A stretch of 17,956 bases of DNA, from contig RQSC01000034.1 in NCBI GenBank assembly GCA_013416795.1, positions 33,864-51,819 of the forward strand, read 5' to 3'. Positions 1-8,609 of this stretch are shown here, piece by piece. The stretch's first letter is position 1, and each line of letters opens with the position of its first letter. This stretch comes from Prasinococcaceae sp. CCMP 1430 (taxonomy: Eukaryota > Prasinodermophyta > Palmophyllophyceae > Prasinococcales > Prasinococcaceae). The notes beneath the pieces were generated by a model. The model was not told the origin of the DNA. It saw only the letters and a program-made list of their open reading frames with translations, and ran no database searches. The position numbers and the translations under genes were made by a program.

Positions 1-246
1 GGCGGGGCGGGGAAGAGCCCGCACAGCGCGCACCGCCGCGCGCGCGCGGTCTGCGGAGAGCGCACCGCCGTCGCCCGCCGGCGAAGGACGCCCACCTCAT
101 CAAAACGCAAGGCGCGGCAGTGTTTGAAATCGACATCGAAATCCTTATTAGGCGTGTATTGAATAAACCCTAATCAAGAAATCCAGCACATTACCTCAAA
201 GGAAAACCCAAACCTGGCGGGCCGCGACGCTCGTGCACCTGGCCGG
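1..246 (+). promoter_or_regulatory. Upstream region of the aldo/keto reductase gene
   Basis: The first 110 bases are very GC-rich and show no gene. They are followed by a markedly AT-richer island (about 118-210) holding the box ATAAACCCTAAT at 163-174. The same box recurs upstream of two other + strand genes here (1678 and 6269). No ATG occurs anywhere in 1-266, so this stretch is best read as promoter and 5' UTR. That is inferred from position and composition only. Confidence 0.45.
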
Positions 247-818
247 GTGCGCCAGAGTGCGAGCGGATGGCGCGCCGCCGTGCGCGCGGCGGGCCGAGCG
301 CCGGCAACTGAGGAGCCGTACGTGCTCGGCGGCACGCACGCCGCGGCGGGCGCACAGCCGCTCGTGGAGCTGCCAAATGGACCCATGGGACTCGGCTGCT
401 GGAGCTGGGGCAACACGAGTTTCTGGAACGACGGCGACTGGACGCCCGAGATGCGCGCCGCCGCCAGCGAGACGTACGACGCAGCGTCCGCAGCCGGACT
501 TCGCTTCTGGGATACTGCGGAGGCGTGTACGTGCTTGGTTGCTCAGTGCCGCCTGACTGAGGATGCGACAAGCGCGCTGCCTCTGTGTTCTCGGTGCTGA
601 CAGAGTGCCCCCTCGCAACGCTAGATGATTGGCCGCAGGGCGTCGAGAGTTCGGAAGTGATGCTCGGCGAGTTTGCCGCGAAGGCCGGCGACAAGCCGGT
701 CATTGTGACAAAGGTGCGGGCCCAGCGCGCGCGCGCGTCCGTGCGCCCGTGCGAACACGCGCTGTGGGTGTTCAGAGGCAGGCGAGTTTGTGCTGACCCC
801 TCACCCCACGCACGCACG

Positions 819-853
<35 letters not shown>

Positions 854-1612
854 CCTTGGCTACGCCGTGCGCCACGGCAGTTCGCGCCGTTGCCGTACAA
901 GCTCGGCGCTGCAAAGGTGGTTGAGAGCCTTCAGAGCTCCAACAAGAAGCTCGGCGTTGCGGCCACCGACGTCTACCTCCTGCACTGGCCATTCCTCGGC
1001 CAGAGCGGACATCTGGATGGTCTCGCAGACGCTTACGACCGCGGACTGTGCAGGAGCGTGGGGGTTTCGAACTACAGCGCTGAAATGCTGCGCGAGGCCC
1101 ACGCGCAGCTCGCAAGGCGCGGCATTCCGCTCACCGTCGCCCAGAGTCAGTATTCGCTGCTGTGGCAGAACCCCGAGCGCAATGGCCTCCTCGCCGCGTG
1201 CGAGGAGCTGGGTGTGACCCTAATGGCGTACAGCCCGCTGTGCCAGGGTCTGCTCACGGGCAAGTACGGGCCTTCTGCTCTGCCGCAGGGACCGCGCGGA
1301 CGCATCTTTGAGCCGCTGGCCAAGCACCTGCAGCCCCTCAATGAGTGTATGCGCGAGGTGGGCGAGGCTCATGGCGGTGCCTCGAACACCCAGGTGGCGC
1401 TCAACTGGCTACTCGCTTCATCGGCCAGCGTCGTGCCCATACCTGGCGCAAACCGTCCGGGCCACGCGACCGAGGCCGCGGGCGCGCTCGGTTGGCGGAT
1501 GGAGGACGCCGAGCGCGACGAGCTGCGCCGCGTCGCGACGAAGGTGCGCGAGGCCGCTGTCGACGGCAACGTGCTTGGACAGCTGCTAGACAAAGCCCTC
1601 GTTAACGTGTGA
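247..1612 (+). CDS. Aldo/keto reductase, three exons
   Basis: This is an NAD(P)H-dependent aldo/keto reductase of the plant/cyanobacterial type; the substrate is unknown. Exons are 247-526, 625-713 and 881-1612 (366 residues if read from 247). The introns are 98 and 167 bp, and both start GTRCG. The splicing restores the family: the catalytic Asp and Tyr of DTAEAY (residues 89 and 94), the Lys ending exon 2 in VIVTK (123), and the His of LLHWP (158). Later hallmarks are GVSNYSAEML, QSQYSLLWQNPE, SPLCQGLLTGKY and the C-terminal VPIPGANRPGHATEAAGAL. Intron 1 splits the catalytic Tyr codon (T|AT). The true start is unresolved: 247 is GTG, no in-frame ATG lies upstream before a stop at 160, and the first in-frame ATG (385) would remove the first beta strand. 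The out-of-frame ATG at 267 could belong to an extra tiny exon. A plastid or other targeting peptide cannot be judged. Family call is secure; the 5' end is not. Confidence 0.88.
807..852 (+). repeat. CA microsatellite inside aldo/keto reductase intron 2
   Basis: A run of CACG units grades into an uninterrupted CA dinucleotide repeat with a short TATA interruption near 834-839. It sits between the likely branch site (792-797) and the acceptor (880) of intron 2, where a pyrimidine tract would normally be. Length variation between strains is expected. Confidence 0.9.
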
Positions 1613-1989
1613 AGAGCCCGATGCGCGGCATCGCTGTATGCGGCGGCCCCGAACCCGACAGTGACGACGAATAATTTATAAACCCTGATTTTCGCCGAGC
1701 GACCCTAACTTTTATTTTTTTGTCGCCGCGCATTTTTCGTTCGGAAAATATCGCCGTCAAAAAACTGTTCTCACTTGTCCAGGACTGTACACGTACATGT
1801 TGTTGCCCCCACCGCCCGCCTGGCTGAAAATGAAAAGCGCTTGGCGCCTCGAAAAGCGCCTGCCACGCGGGCCGCGATATTTGCGCACGCCACAGCGGCG
1901 CACCCCAGCGGTGCCCCCACTCTTCCCCCCTTCCCTCCCCCTTCTCCTTCCGCCCCGCCCGGTGTACCTTCCGCCCAGCCAGCGCGGCC
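1613..1989 (+). promoter_or_regulatory. Intergenic region and promoter of the Ycf20-like gene
   Basis: This holds the 3' flank of the aldo/keto reductase gene, then an AT-rich island (about 1669-1770) with TTTATAAACCCTGA at 1676 and a second ACCCTAA at 1702-1708. A pyrimidine-rich stretch follows (about 1918-1975) before the ATG at 1990. The first box also contains a TATA-like TTTATAAA. An ATG at 1797 opens an 84-codon frame of proline-rich, low-complexity sequence that I do not regard as a gene. Confidence 0.45.
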
Positions 1990-2623
1990 ATGGCGCTCGC
2001 AGCGGTTGCACGCGCCGTGCGGGCAGGCACAGCCGCGCGGCGGGCGGGTGACGGTGCTGGTGCGCGGCGACGGGGGCGCGACGGCGGGCCGGGCTCGCGC
2101 GCCCGTGCGGGCGAGCGCGAGCGCGCCGCGGCGCACAGAGAGGGGCAGGACGACGCTGCCGGGCGGCGGGGAGGGCGCATCGCAGACACGGCTGCAGGGC
2201 GCGATCGCGAGCGCGGTGGCCAACGTCAAGGACAGGCTGGTGCGACGCAACGCACTCTACTCGTGGATGTGCATCTTCTCCGGATTTCTGCTGTCCGCGT
2301 TCATCCCTCACCCGCAGTCGCCCGCGGACTGCTTTATCGCGCTGGGCATTGTCTTCCTCTCGGAGGCGATCAATATGGTACGTTGTGCGACCATGGGGCA
2401 CCACGTTCCTCTCTCGCGCGCGCTGGCTGCCCTCCCGCTGACCCTCAGCCCTCACCCGCCACGTGCGCGACCGCTCTCGCAGGTGCTGAACGCCCCCAAC
2501 TTTGTCAACCGCGGCGTCGTCAAGTTCCTGCGCAAGTACACCAACATCATTGTCATCGTGAACAACTTCCGCATGGGGCTCATCCTTGGGCTCCTCAACG
2601 ACGGCATCAAGGTCGGCAGCTGA
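1990..2623 (+). CDS. ycf20: Ycf20-family (DUF565) membrane protein, 5' end uncertain
   Basis: This is a small membrane protein of the Ycf20 family, found in cyanobacteria and plastids; the algal nuclear member is linked to non-photochemical quenching in Chlamydomonas. The diagnostic part is the C-terminus: an amphipathic LVRRNALYSWM, two hydrophobic stretches (about 2264-2307 and 2327-2377), then NNFRMGLILGLLNDGIKVGS, whose IGLxxGLxxDxxKLGS-like end is the family signature. Intron 2378-2482 (105 bp, GTACGT...CGCAG, CTGAC at 2438-2442) removes 35 unrelated residues; it is a multiple of three and has no in-frame stop, so retention would give an insertion. The conserved frame has no ATG, while the ATG at 1990 lies in another frame. 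An intron 2060-2138 (GTGCGC...CACAG) would join them in phase and give a 149-residue protein starting MALAAVARAVRAGTAARRAG, a plausible plastid transit peptide. That intron lacks a branch motif and is tentative. Confidence 0.72.
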
Positions 2624-2803
2624 GCGCGCGCAAGCCCAAGGATGCAGCGCGCTTTTTTGGTAATTGAATGAATCCGAAGAGAAAAAACAGTCTTAGCATG
2701 TCCTTCGCACCACCTGCTGCAGGGCCGCAGCGGGCGCCAGCGCCATAGGGTGTCCGTGCTGCATCACGCAGCTTTCGGGCGCCCCGCCCGTCGCTGGGGC
2801 GCG

Positions 2804-4553
2804 ATGGTCGCCGCAGCGGCGCTCGGAGCGCGTCTGCTGCGTGGCGCGGCTGTTGCCGCTGCGCTGGAGGGCAACGCGCGCCGCGCGTTTGCTGCGGCAG
2901 CTGCGCCGGCGCTCAAGGCGCCAGAGCGCTCCGGGCGGTACGCGCGGCTGACTGACGCTGACGTGTCCGCACTGAGCGAGATCGTGGGCGGCGGGTCGGC
3001 GGTGGTCACGGACTCCGACGAGCTCGAGCGCTATAACGTCGACTGGATGCGCAAGTACCGTGGCGCATCGCGGCTTGCGCTGCGGCCAAGCGACGCACAG
3101 TCCGCTGCCGCTGCGCTGCGCTACTGCTCGGACCGCAGACTCGCCGTGGTACCCCAGGGAGGCAACACGGGGCTCGTGGGAGGCTCTGTGCCCGTCTTTG
3201 ACGAGGTCGTGCTTTCGGTCTCGGCGATGAATGCCGTGGAGTCTATCGACGCCGACACGGGTGTCGCCGTAGCGCAGGCTGGTGTTGTGCTCGAGACGCT
3301 GGACGGCGCGCTCGCCGAAAAGGGGCTCATGGCGCCGCTGGACCTGGGCGCCAAGGGCACCTGCATGATCGGCGGCAACGTGTCAACAAATGCTGGTGGT
3401 CTGCGCCTGCTACGCTATGGGTCGCTGCACGGTTCGGTGCTCGGCGTCGAGGTTGCGCTTGCAGACGGCTCCGTGCTTGACCTGATGAGCGAGAACCGCA
3501 AGGACACCACCGGTTACGACCTCAAGAATCTCTTCGTTGGCGCTGAGGGCACGCTCGGCGTGGTCACCCGCGTGGCGCTCCAGGGTGCGCCGCGGCCGGC
3601 AGCGGTCAACGTCGCGTGGCTCGCGTGCCCATCGTACGCTGCGGTGCTCGACGCGCTGCGCGAGGCACGCGCATCGCTTGGCGAGGTGCTCAGCGCGTTC
3701 GAGCTCATCGACTCGGCCAGCCTGAGCATGGCGCTTGCGCACCAGCCGCAAAACCGCGACCCCTTGCCCGAGGCGGAGTCGCCTTTCTACGTCCTGGTGG
3801 AGACCTCGGGCTCGGTCAACGACCACGACGTTGCTAAGCTGGAGGCCTTTGTGGAGGCTGCCGTCGGCTCTGGCGCTATTTCTGACGGCGTGCTGGCGTC
3901 GAGCGCGCGCGAATCGGCCGCGCTGTGGGAGCTGCGAGAGGGCATCAGCGATGCGCTCACCGCGCGCGGGGGCGTGCACAAGTATGACGTGTCTTTGCCA
4001 CTGCGTGACCTCTACGCTATGGTGGATGATTGCCGAAACACGATGCGCGTCACGGGCCTCGAAGCCGAGGGCGTCACCGTGTGCGGCTATGGACATTGCG
4101 GCGACGGAAACCTGCACCTCAACATCTCCGCGCCGGGCGTGGATGCTGCGCGTGTAAAGGGCGCGCTCGAGCCCTGGGTCTACGAGTGGGTTCAGGCGCG
4201 AAAAGGTGCGCGAATATTGGTGAGCGCGCGGGTGCGATTGTGCGTCGCTGCTGGAACGCGCGCTCTGCGGGTGCTGACGCAGGCAACACACGCCCAATGC
4301 GATGCTGCGCGACCTTCCGCACGCGCGCGTGCTCACGCACGCAGGCTCGGTTTCCGCCGAGCACGGCCTGGGCCTCATGAAAGCTGAGGCCATTCACTAT
4401 ACCAAGAGCCCACAGGCAGTGGCCATCATGGCGGCGCTCAAGCGCGCCTTCGATCCGAACCTGATCCTGAACCCGTACAAACTGTTGCCCGCTGCTGCGC
4501 TCGAGGAGGCAGCAAGTTTCCCCATGCCGCAGGTTGTCGGCGTGGGGACATGA
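2804..4553 (+). CDS. D2HGDH: D-2-hydroxyglutarate dehydrogenase, mitochondrial, two exons
   Basis: This is a FAD-dependent oxidase of the FAD_binding_4 / FAD-oxidase_C family, oxidising D-2-hydroxyglutarate to 2-oxoglutarate and passing electrons to the mitochondrial ETF system. Exons 2804-4205 and 4345-4553 give 536 residues, usual for the family. The 139-bp intron (GTGCGC...CGCAG, CTGAC at 4274-4278) is fixed because splicing restores [13 protein letters not shown], the conserved C-terminal motif. Residues 1-35 are Arg/Ala-rich without acids except one Glu, like a mitochondrial presequence. Then come [14 protein letters not shown] (about 117-130, FAD pyrophosphate binding), [41 protein letters not shown] (metal/substrate site) and [10 protein letters not shown] near the end. 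The related D-lactate dehydrogenase is the alternative, but [18 protein letters not shown] and the NPYK tail fit D2HGDH better. If the intron is retained, translation stops at 4387 and loses the C-terminal catalytic motif. A small AT-rich patch (2653-2698) precedes the gene but no telobox-like motif. Confidence 0.92.
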
Positions 4554-4797
4554 TTCCACACTTCACGTCCGCGGAGCGTGCGTCGCTGCTGCTGCCGTCG
4601 ATGGCGCGGGTCATCCATGCGCGTGCGCGCATTCGCGCTGCGCGTGTATGGCTGTGCGAGCGCGTACACTGAGCCCACGCTGTACACCTATTTTTGTAAC
4701 ACGATGCCACTGAGAATATTACGGCCCTGCCCTACGCTGGCCTGCGCGCATCCTGTGCGAACGCGAGCGCGTGCGCGAGAGGGAAGGCCTCCCGAGC

Positions 4798-5106
4798 TTA
4801 ACGACGCTTGGTGAGGCCTTCGCCACTGGGGGCAGTGGCAGTGGTAGCGGCGTCGCCGTCGGTCGTGAGCACACTGCCGGCAGGCTTCACTACGTCCGTC
4901 TCCACCGACGTGGCGGGTTGAGTGCCGTTGAGTGTGGCCTCGATGCGCTTCAGCGAGAGCTCAAGTTTGGCGATCTTCCTGCTAAGCTGATCGTGGTAGT
5001 TCTTGTCAGTGCGCAGCTTGAGGGCCCACTCGTCGGACACGACAAAGTACACACCCGCGCAGATGATGATCATCATGACCAGGTTCCTGCGCACGCGCGA
5101 GTGCAT
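4798..5106 (-). CDS. Small single-pass membrane protein, family not recognised
   Basis: The reading frame gives 102 residues from the ATG at 5106 (MHSRVRRNLVMMIIICAG). It has a short basic N-terminus, one hydrophobic helix (about residues 9-24), a charged stretch with heptad-like spacing (DQLSRKIAKLELSLKRIEA, about 45-63), then a Ser/Thr/Ala-rich tail ending in basic residues. This suggests a membrane anchor with a short coiled coil, with the N-terminal cytosolic or matrix side set by the Arg cluster. The frame extends eight codons further upstream to a GTG (5130), without an ATG. Codon choice and the ordered hydrophobic/coiled-coil/tail layout argue for a real gene rather than a shadow frame. 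It converges on D2HGDH with 244 bp between stop codons. An additional upstream exon is possible. No function is claimed. Confidence 0.62.
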   Translation of the reverse strand: MHSRVRRNLVMMIIICAGVYFVVSDEWALKLRTDKNYHDQLSRKIAKLELSLKRIEATLNGTQPATSVETDVVKPAGSVLTTDGDAATTATAPSGEGLTKRR

Positions 5107-6455
5107 GGGAGAGACGAGCGGCCGATGCACGCGTCAGAGTGCATCCACAGGGAAGACACTGGGCGAGCCTCTTGCACGCGCGCGCAATCCACGCGGCAAA
5201 AATCGCACTCTCAAGCATCCGAGGTTGCACACGCACGCGGGTGCAGCACGCACATCACCACGCCGATGCCGGACGTGAGTATGCCTGGGTCGAGTATGTA
5301 AGCATGCCGGTGGGCATAGGCGCGCGCATGCGAGTGTGCGTGAGAGCACACACGATTGCGCGCGTGTGCGACGGTTGGGTCAGCGCGTAGGTGAGGGCGG
5401 CGGTAAGTCTTGCATACTCAGTCCCTCAGGTTCACCTGCCGGAACGCGGCATGCTACGCTGCGCCCACGCGCGAGTGGCCGCAGCGATTCGCATGGTGCT
5501 GCCATCGCGACCGATCGAAGGCGTGCGCGCTGATGTGCGCGTATTGCTGGTCGCGTGCGCCCTGCGTTCACAGGCGTGCGCGCGCGCACGCGCGGAGAGC
5601 CGAGGGATCGCCCAACCACCACCACCACCACAACCGCCCCCTGCGCGCGTTTGCCGCGACGCACCGATGACGACGGGGTTGGGCCCCGAGCTGAACATGG
5701 CGGCGCCGAGCGTGGGAGTCGTTCCGCGAGCCCGTGCGCGGGGCCGCGGCAACCGTCCGTGGAGTGGCGGAGCCTCGCGCGCGGGGCGGCCCCCGCAGCT
5801 CCATTGGGCGGCTCCCGGCAGCTCCGCGCGGGCGCGCGCCGCAGCAGGCCGCTGCGCTGCAGCGCAGGCAGGACGCGCGCTCGGTCGGTGCGCACCCGCC
5901 ACCTCTGCATTCGCGCTCTGCATTCGCGCGCGCGCGCTCGGGGAACGCTTCCCCGTTGATGCTGATGCGGCGAGCCACACTGGGCAACGGATGGAAGCGT
6001 TCCCCCGCGATGCGGGGCGTGGCGGCGGGGGGGAACGGAGCGTCCCTCTGCCGCGGACCCGGATTTGTGCGGGAGGAGCCCGATCCGTGAGCTTGGGCCC
6101 GGACGGTAGTGGACGGTGGCCACCTGCGCCGCAAGGCCGGCGCTGCCATGCCGATGCCAGACAGAGTCCCCACCGACGACCGCGCCGGAACGAGCCAAAT
6201 GGCGTGACGTTTGCATTGCGAATCAAGTATGATGTATACCCTATACCCTAATTACGTGTACAGTGTTGATAAACCCTAACGTGCCCGCACGAGCGTTCCC
6301 GTGCCAGCCGCGCGCGCCGACGCAGCGGCGCGTGTGAGGGCACTAGCAGCGGCTGCGCGCACCAGGGGGCAGCGGCGACGGGCGCGTCAGGAGGCGGTCA
6401 CAGGCGGCGCAGGGCGCGGGCTGTGGGCCTCGGGCCGCGGGCTGCGGGCGGCGCC
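5107..6455. other. Long divergent intergenic region without a recognisable gene
   Basis: About 1.35 kb lies between the small membrane protein (- strand) and the GT61 gene (+ strand). Open frames of 200-290 codons exist on both strands (for example 5380-6216 and 5432-6226 minus, 5391-6251 plus), but their products are Arg/Ala/Pro-rich and overlap each other in several frames. This is what very GC-rich DNA gives by chance, since stop codons are AT-rich. A CCA trinucleotide run sits at 5615-5631. I recognise no domain, RNA gene or mobile element. It may hold 5' UTR exons of either neighbour. Confidence 0.5.
6195..6290 (+). promoter_or_regulatory. AT-rich promoter island with repeated ACCCTA boxes (GT61 gene)
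   Basis: In otherwise GC-rich flanks, this island has three ACCCTA cores in one orientation: two in tandem at 6237-6250 (TATACCCTATACCCTAATT) and ATAAACCCTAAC at 6269-6280, about 180 bp before the ATG at 6456. The last is nearly identical to the boxes at 163 and 1678. Assignment as a promoter is an inference from recurrence and position. Confidence 0.5.
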
Positions 6456-8583
6456 ATGCCGAAGGCGCGGGGCGGGGCGTTTGGCGTGCGCGCGTTCGGC
6501 GCGCCCCGCGCGAGCTCGGACGGGGCGGTGCCGCAGAAACATGGACAGGCAACGAAACACTACGCCGTCGTCTGGCGCAAAGCGCCGCCTCCCTCCGGCG
6601 TGCAGGCTGCAAGGCGCGCAGCGAGGCGCGCGACGTTGTGTGCTGCAGCCGCCTTTGCGTTCGTGATGGTGACGTCGTCAGCAGGGTGGTGGTTCTTCGC
6701 GCATCCTAGGGACCATCAACAGCCTGACATTAGTGCGCAGCAGGCATTGCGGCGGCAGCGGCGACAGAGCGCGTGCGTCTCGAAGGCCAGCGGTGGCCGG
6801 GTCGCTGCACTCGCTGCAACAGCAGCAGCAGCTGTGGCGGGGTACGACGGGGAGATTGACGATGGTGTGGAGGATTCCTCCGTGTCACCAGATGCGGTCG
6901 AGTACGCGCGGCTTCTCGCTGCCGAGGATTTGCAGCTAGATGCATGCGCAGTCCCGGCGTCGTCGTTGTCTCTCTGGAGCAAACTGCCGCCTGCGCCTGA
7001 CGCACCATCCACCGAGCGATTCGTCGGGAGTTCCTTGCTGCCGGGTTCGAAGACAAGAGCCACCCCAATCACTGCGTATGAGATGCGTGATGTGTGTCTC
7101 ACAACGATCGACAATGGGCCATACACGCGAGACCATCCACGCGACCCGGGCGAGGACGCCCAGCGCGTCGTTGTCGAGCTGACAGGGGACATCACCGAGG
7201 GACCCGCTGTACCGACCTACGCGAATTATGCTAAGCGTTGCGTGACCTGCTATAATCCAATTGGTGGCGACGGATGGGCATGGGATGCTGCATCGGACTT
7301 TGACGGAGACCATCTGCGCCCACTGCCGGCGAAATGGAGGCACGATGGGGGAAGGCTCAGCGTGGAAGGACACGCAGCGGGCAAGCGCTGTGGAATGATG
7401 TGGACAGCACACGCGACTGCTGCAAATCTAACAGACTACGCCAAATGCGTTCAGCACAACGAAAGAGAGCTCCATGATCGTGCTCAGCACCCTCGCGTAC
7501 CGCCCCAGGGATTCGACGCAGCCGTGTACGTTCGCAATACGACCGTGTCCCTTGCGTGGTATACTGGAAACGTGGGCCATCAATTTTTCGACAGCTTCCT
7601 TCCGCTCGTGTCGCTCCTGAATTCCTCCACCTCTGTGCGTGCTGCTGTAGCCTTGCAGGGCCATGGCGACTGTCCCGAGGACGACGTCTACATCTGCTAC
7701 TTGCTTCAAGCGCTCGGTCTGCTGCCGCCCGTCACAGATGGTGCACGACACAGCCCGCACGCCATGACACTGATTCCTGCGCCACCGCCTGGCACTATAT
7801 TGTGCTTCGAGCGGCTCATCCTCCCAAAGCATCGTTCGCACACTCGCACAGCCGTCCCTGTGCACGCCCCGAGCGTGCGCGCCGTGCGCTCAGCGCTCAC
7901 GCAACACATCTTACCAAGCATTGCTTCCGCAAAGGACGAACGCGGACCCAAGACTGTCCTCCTCTACTCACACGCAGCCTCATCTCGCAGGGTGTGGATT
8001 GACGCCGGTGTGGCTGCGGACAGTGCTCGTGCAATGGGGTTCGATGTGCGCGTGGAGCACGACTTCGGCAGGCTCAGCTTCTCCGAGCAGGCAAGGGCTT
8101 TCATGTGGGCAGACGTGGTCGTCACGGCCCATGGGGCGCCCAGCGCCCACGCGATCTACATGCGCGAGGGCGCCCTGCTGGCAGAGCTAAGGTACGCATG
8201 CACGTCCTTGAGTCAGTGGCGGTGGCGGTGCTCTAGCGAATACGAATGCTTGGCGCGAATTGCTGACACGTAGACGCATGTTGTGTTCACGCCTCCGCCC
8301 CAGCTGCGATGGGTATACAGTGGTAGGGTGCGGCACGAAAAGCGTGCCATCTCCCGCCGGCCCCGGCATCCTCGCAGCACTCGATGTTGATTTCAGACTC
8401 GTGTCGAGATGTGACGTGGGCGCCTCTGTCGACGCTTTGTGCGTGACGTGCGAGCCCCCCCCGGGCACGGAGCTGACGTACGCCAACTTCACCTTCAGCG
8501 GTGATCGCCTTGACGCACTGCTCAGACCGATGCTACGCGAACGGCGGCCACGGCAGCGGCCACGGTGGCAGCTGGGATGGTAG
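6456..8583 (+). CDS. GT61-type (EOGT/DUF563-like) glycosyltransferase, type II membrane protein
   Basis: This is a probable Golgi or ER glycosyltransferase of the GT61 family, which transfers xylose, arabinose or GlcNAc from nucleotide sugars to glycans or proteins. The start ATG at 6456 has a GCC context. The N-terminus is a basic cytosolic tail followed by a single anchor (about residues 59-82). A variable stem and a Cys-containing luminal domain follow. Family marks are WYTGNVGHQFFDSFLPLVSL (about 368-387), matching the conserved GHxxxD region, and VVTAHGAPSAHAIYMREGAL (about 554-573), matching the HGAGLTN...PPGA region. Potential N-glycosylation sites include NLT, NTT, NSS and NFT. Exon 2 is best placed at 8304-8583 (671 residues): the acceptor CGCCCCAG follows a pyrimidine tract, and CTGAC at 8263-8267 lies 37 nt upstream. 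An earlier in-phase AG at 8273 is too close to that branch site. The donor at 8192 is GTACGC. Sequence after the GAxLxEL motif is little conserved, so the last exon is less certain. Confidence 0.78.
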
Positions 8584-8609
8584 CAACAATCGTAGACGAT
8601 TTTTCTGTA

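Noticed and set aside
163-174. ACCCTAA motifs as an internal telomere remnant
   Set aside because: Only single or double cores occur, embedded in unique AT-rich sequence upstream of genes, with no tandem array. A promoter element explains the pattern better.
1797-2051. 84-codon frame starting at ATG 1797
   Set aside because: Proline/leucine/arginine low-complexity product from a pyrimidine-rich leader; no family resemblance and it does not lead into the Ycf20 frame.
3410-4393. 327-codon minus-strand frame
   Set aside because: It lies wholly opposite the D-2-hydroxyglutarate dehydrogenase gene, with no recognisable domain and high Arg/His content.
5391-6251. Plus-strand 286-codon and minus-strand 278/264-codon frames in the large gap
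   Set aside because: They are mutually overlapping on both strands, dominated by Arg, Ala, Gly and Pro, with no motif or splice-grammar support. Expected by chance at this GC content.
8192-8273. Earlier acceptor (TAG at 8271-8273) for the GT61 intron
   Set aside because: It is in phase, but the AG is 7 nt from the only CTGAC branch motif and lacks a pyrimidine tract. The acceptor at 8303 is in phase too and has both features.
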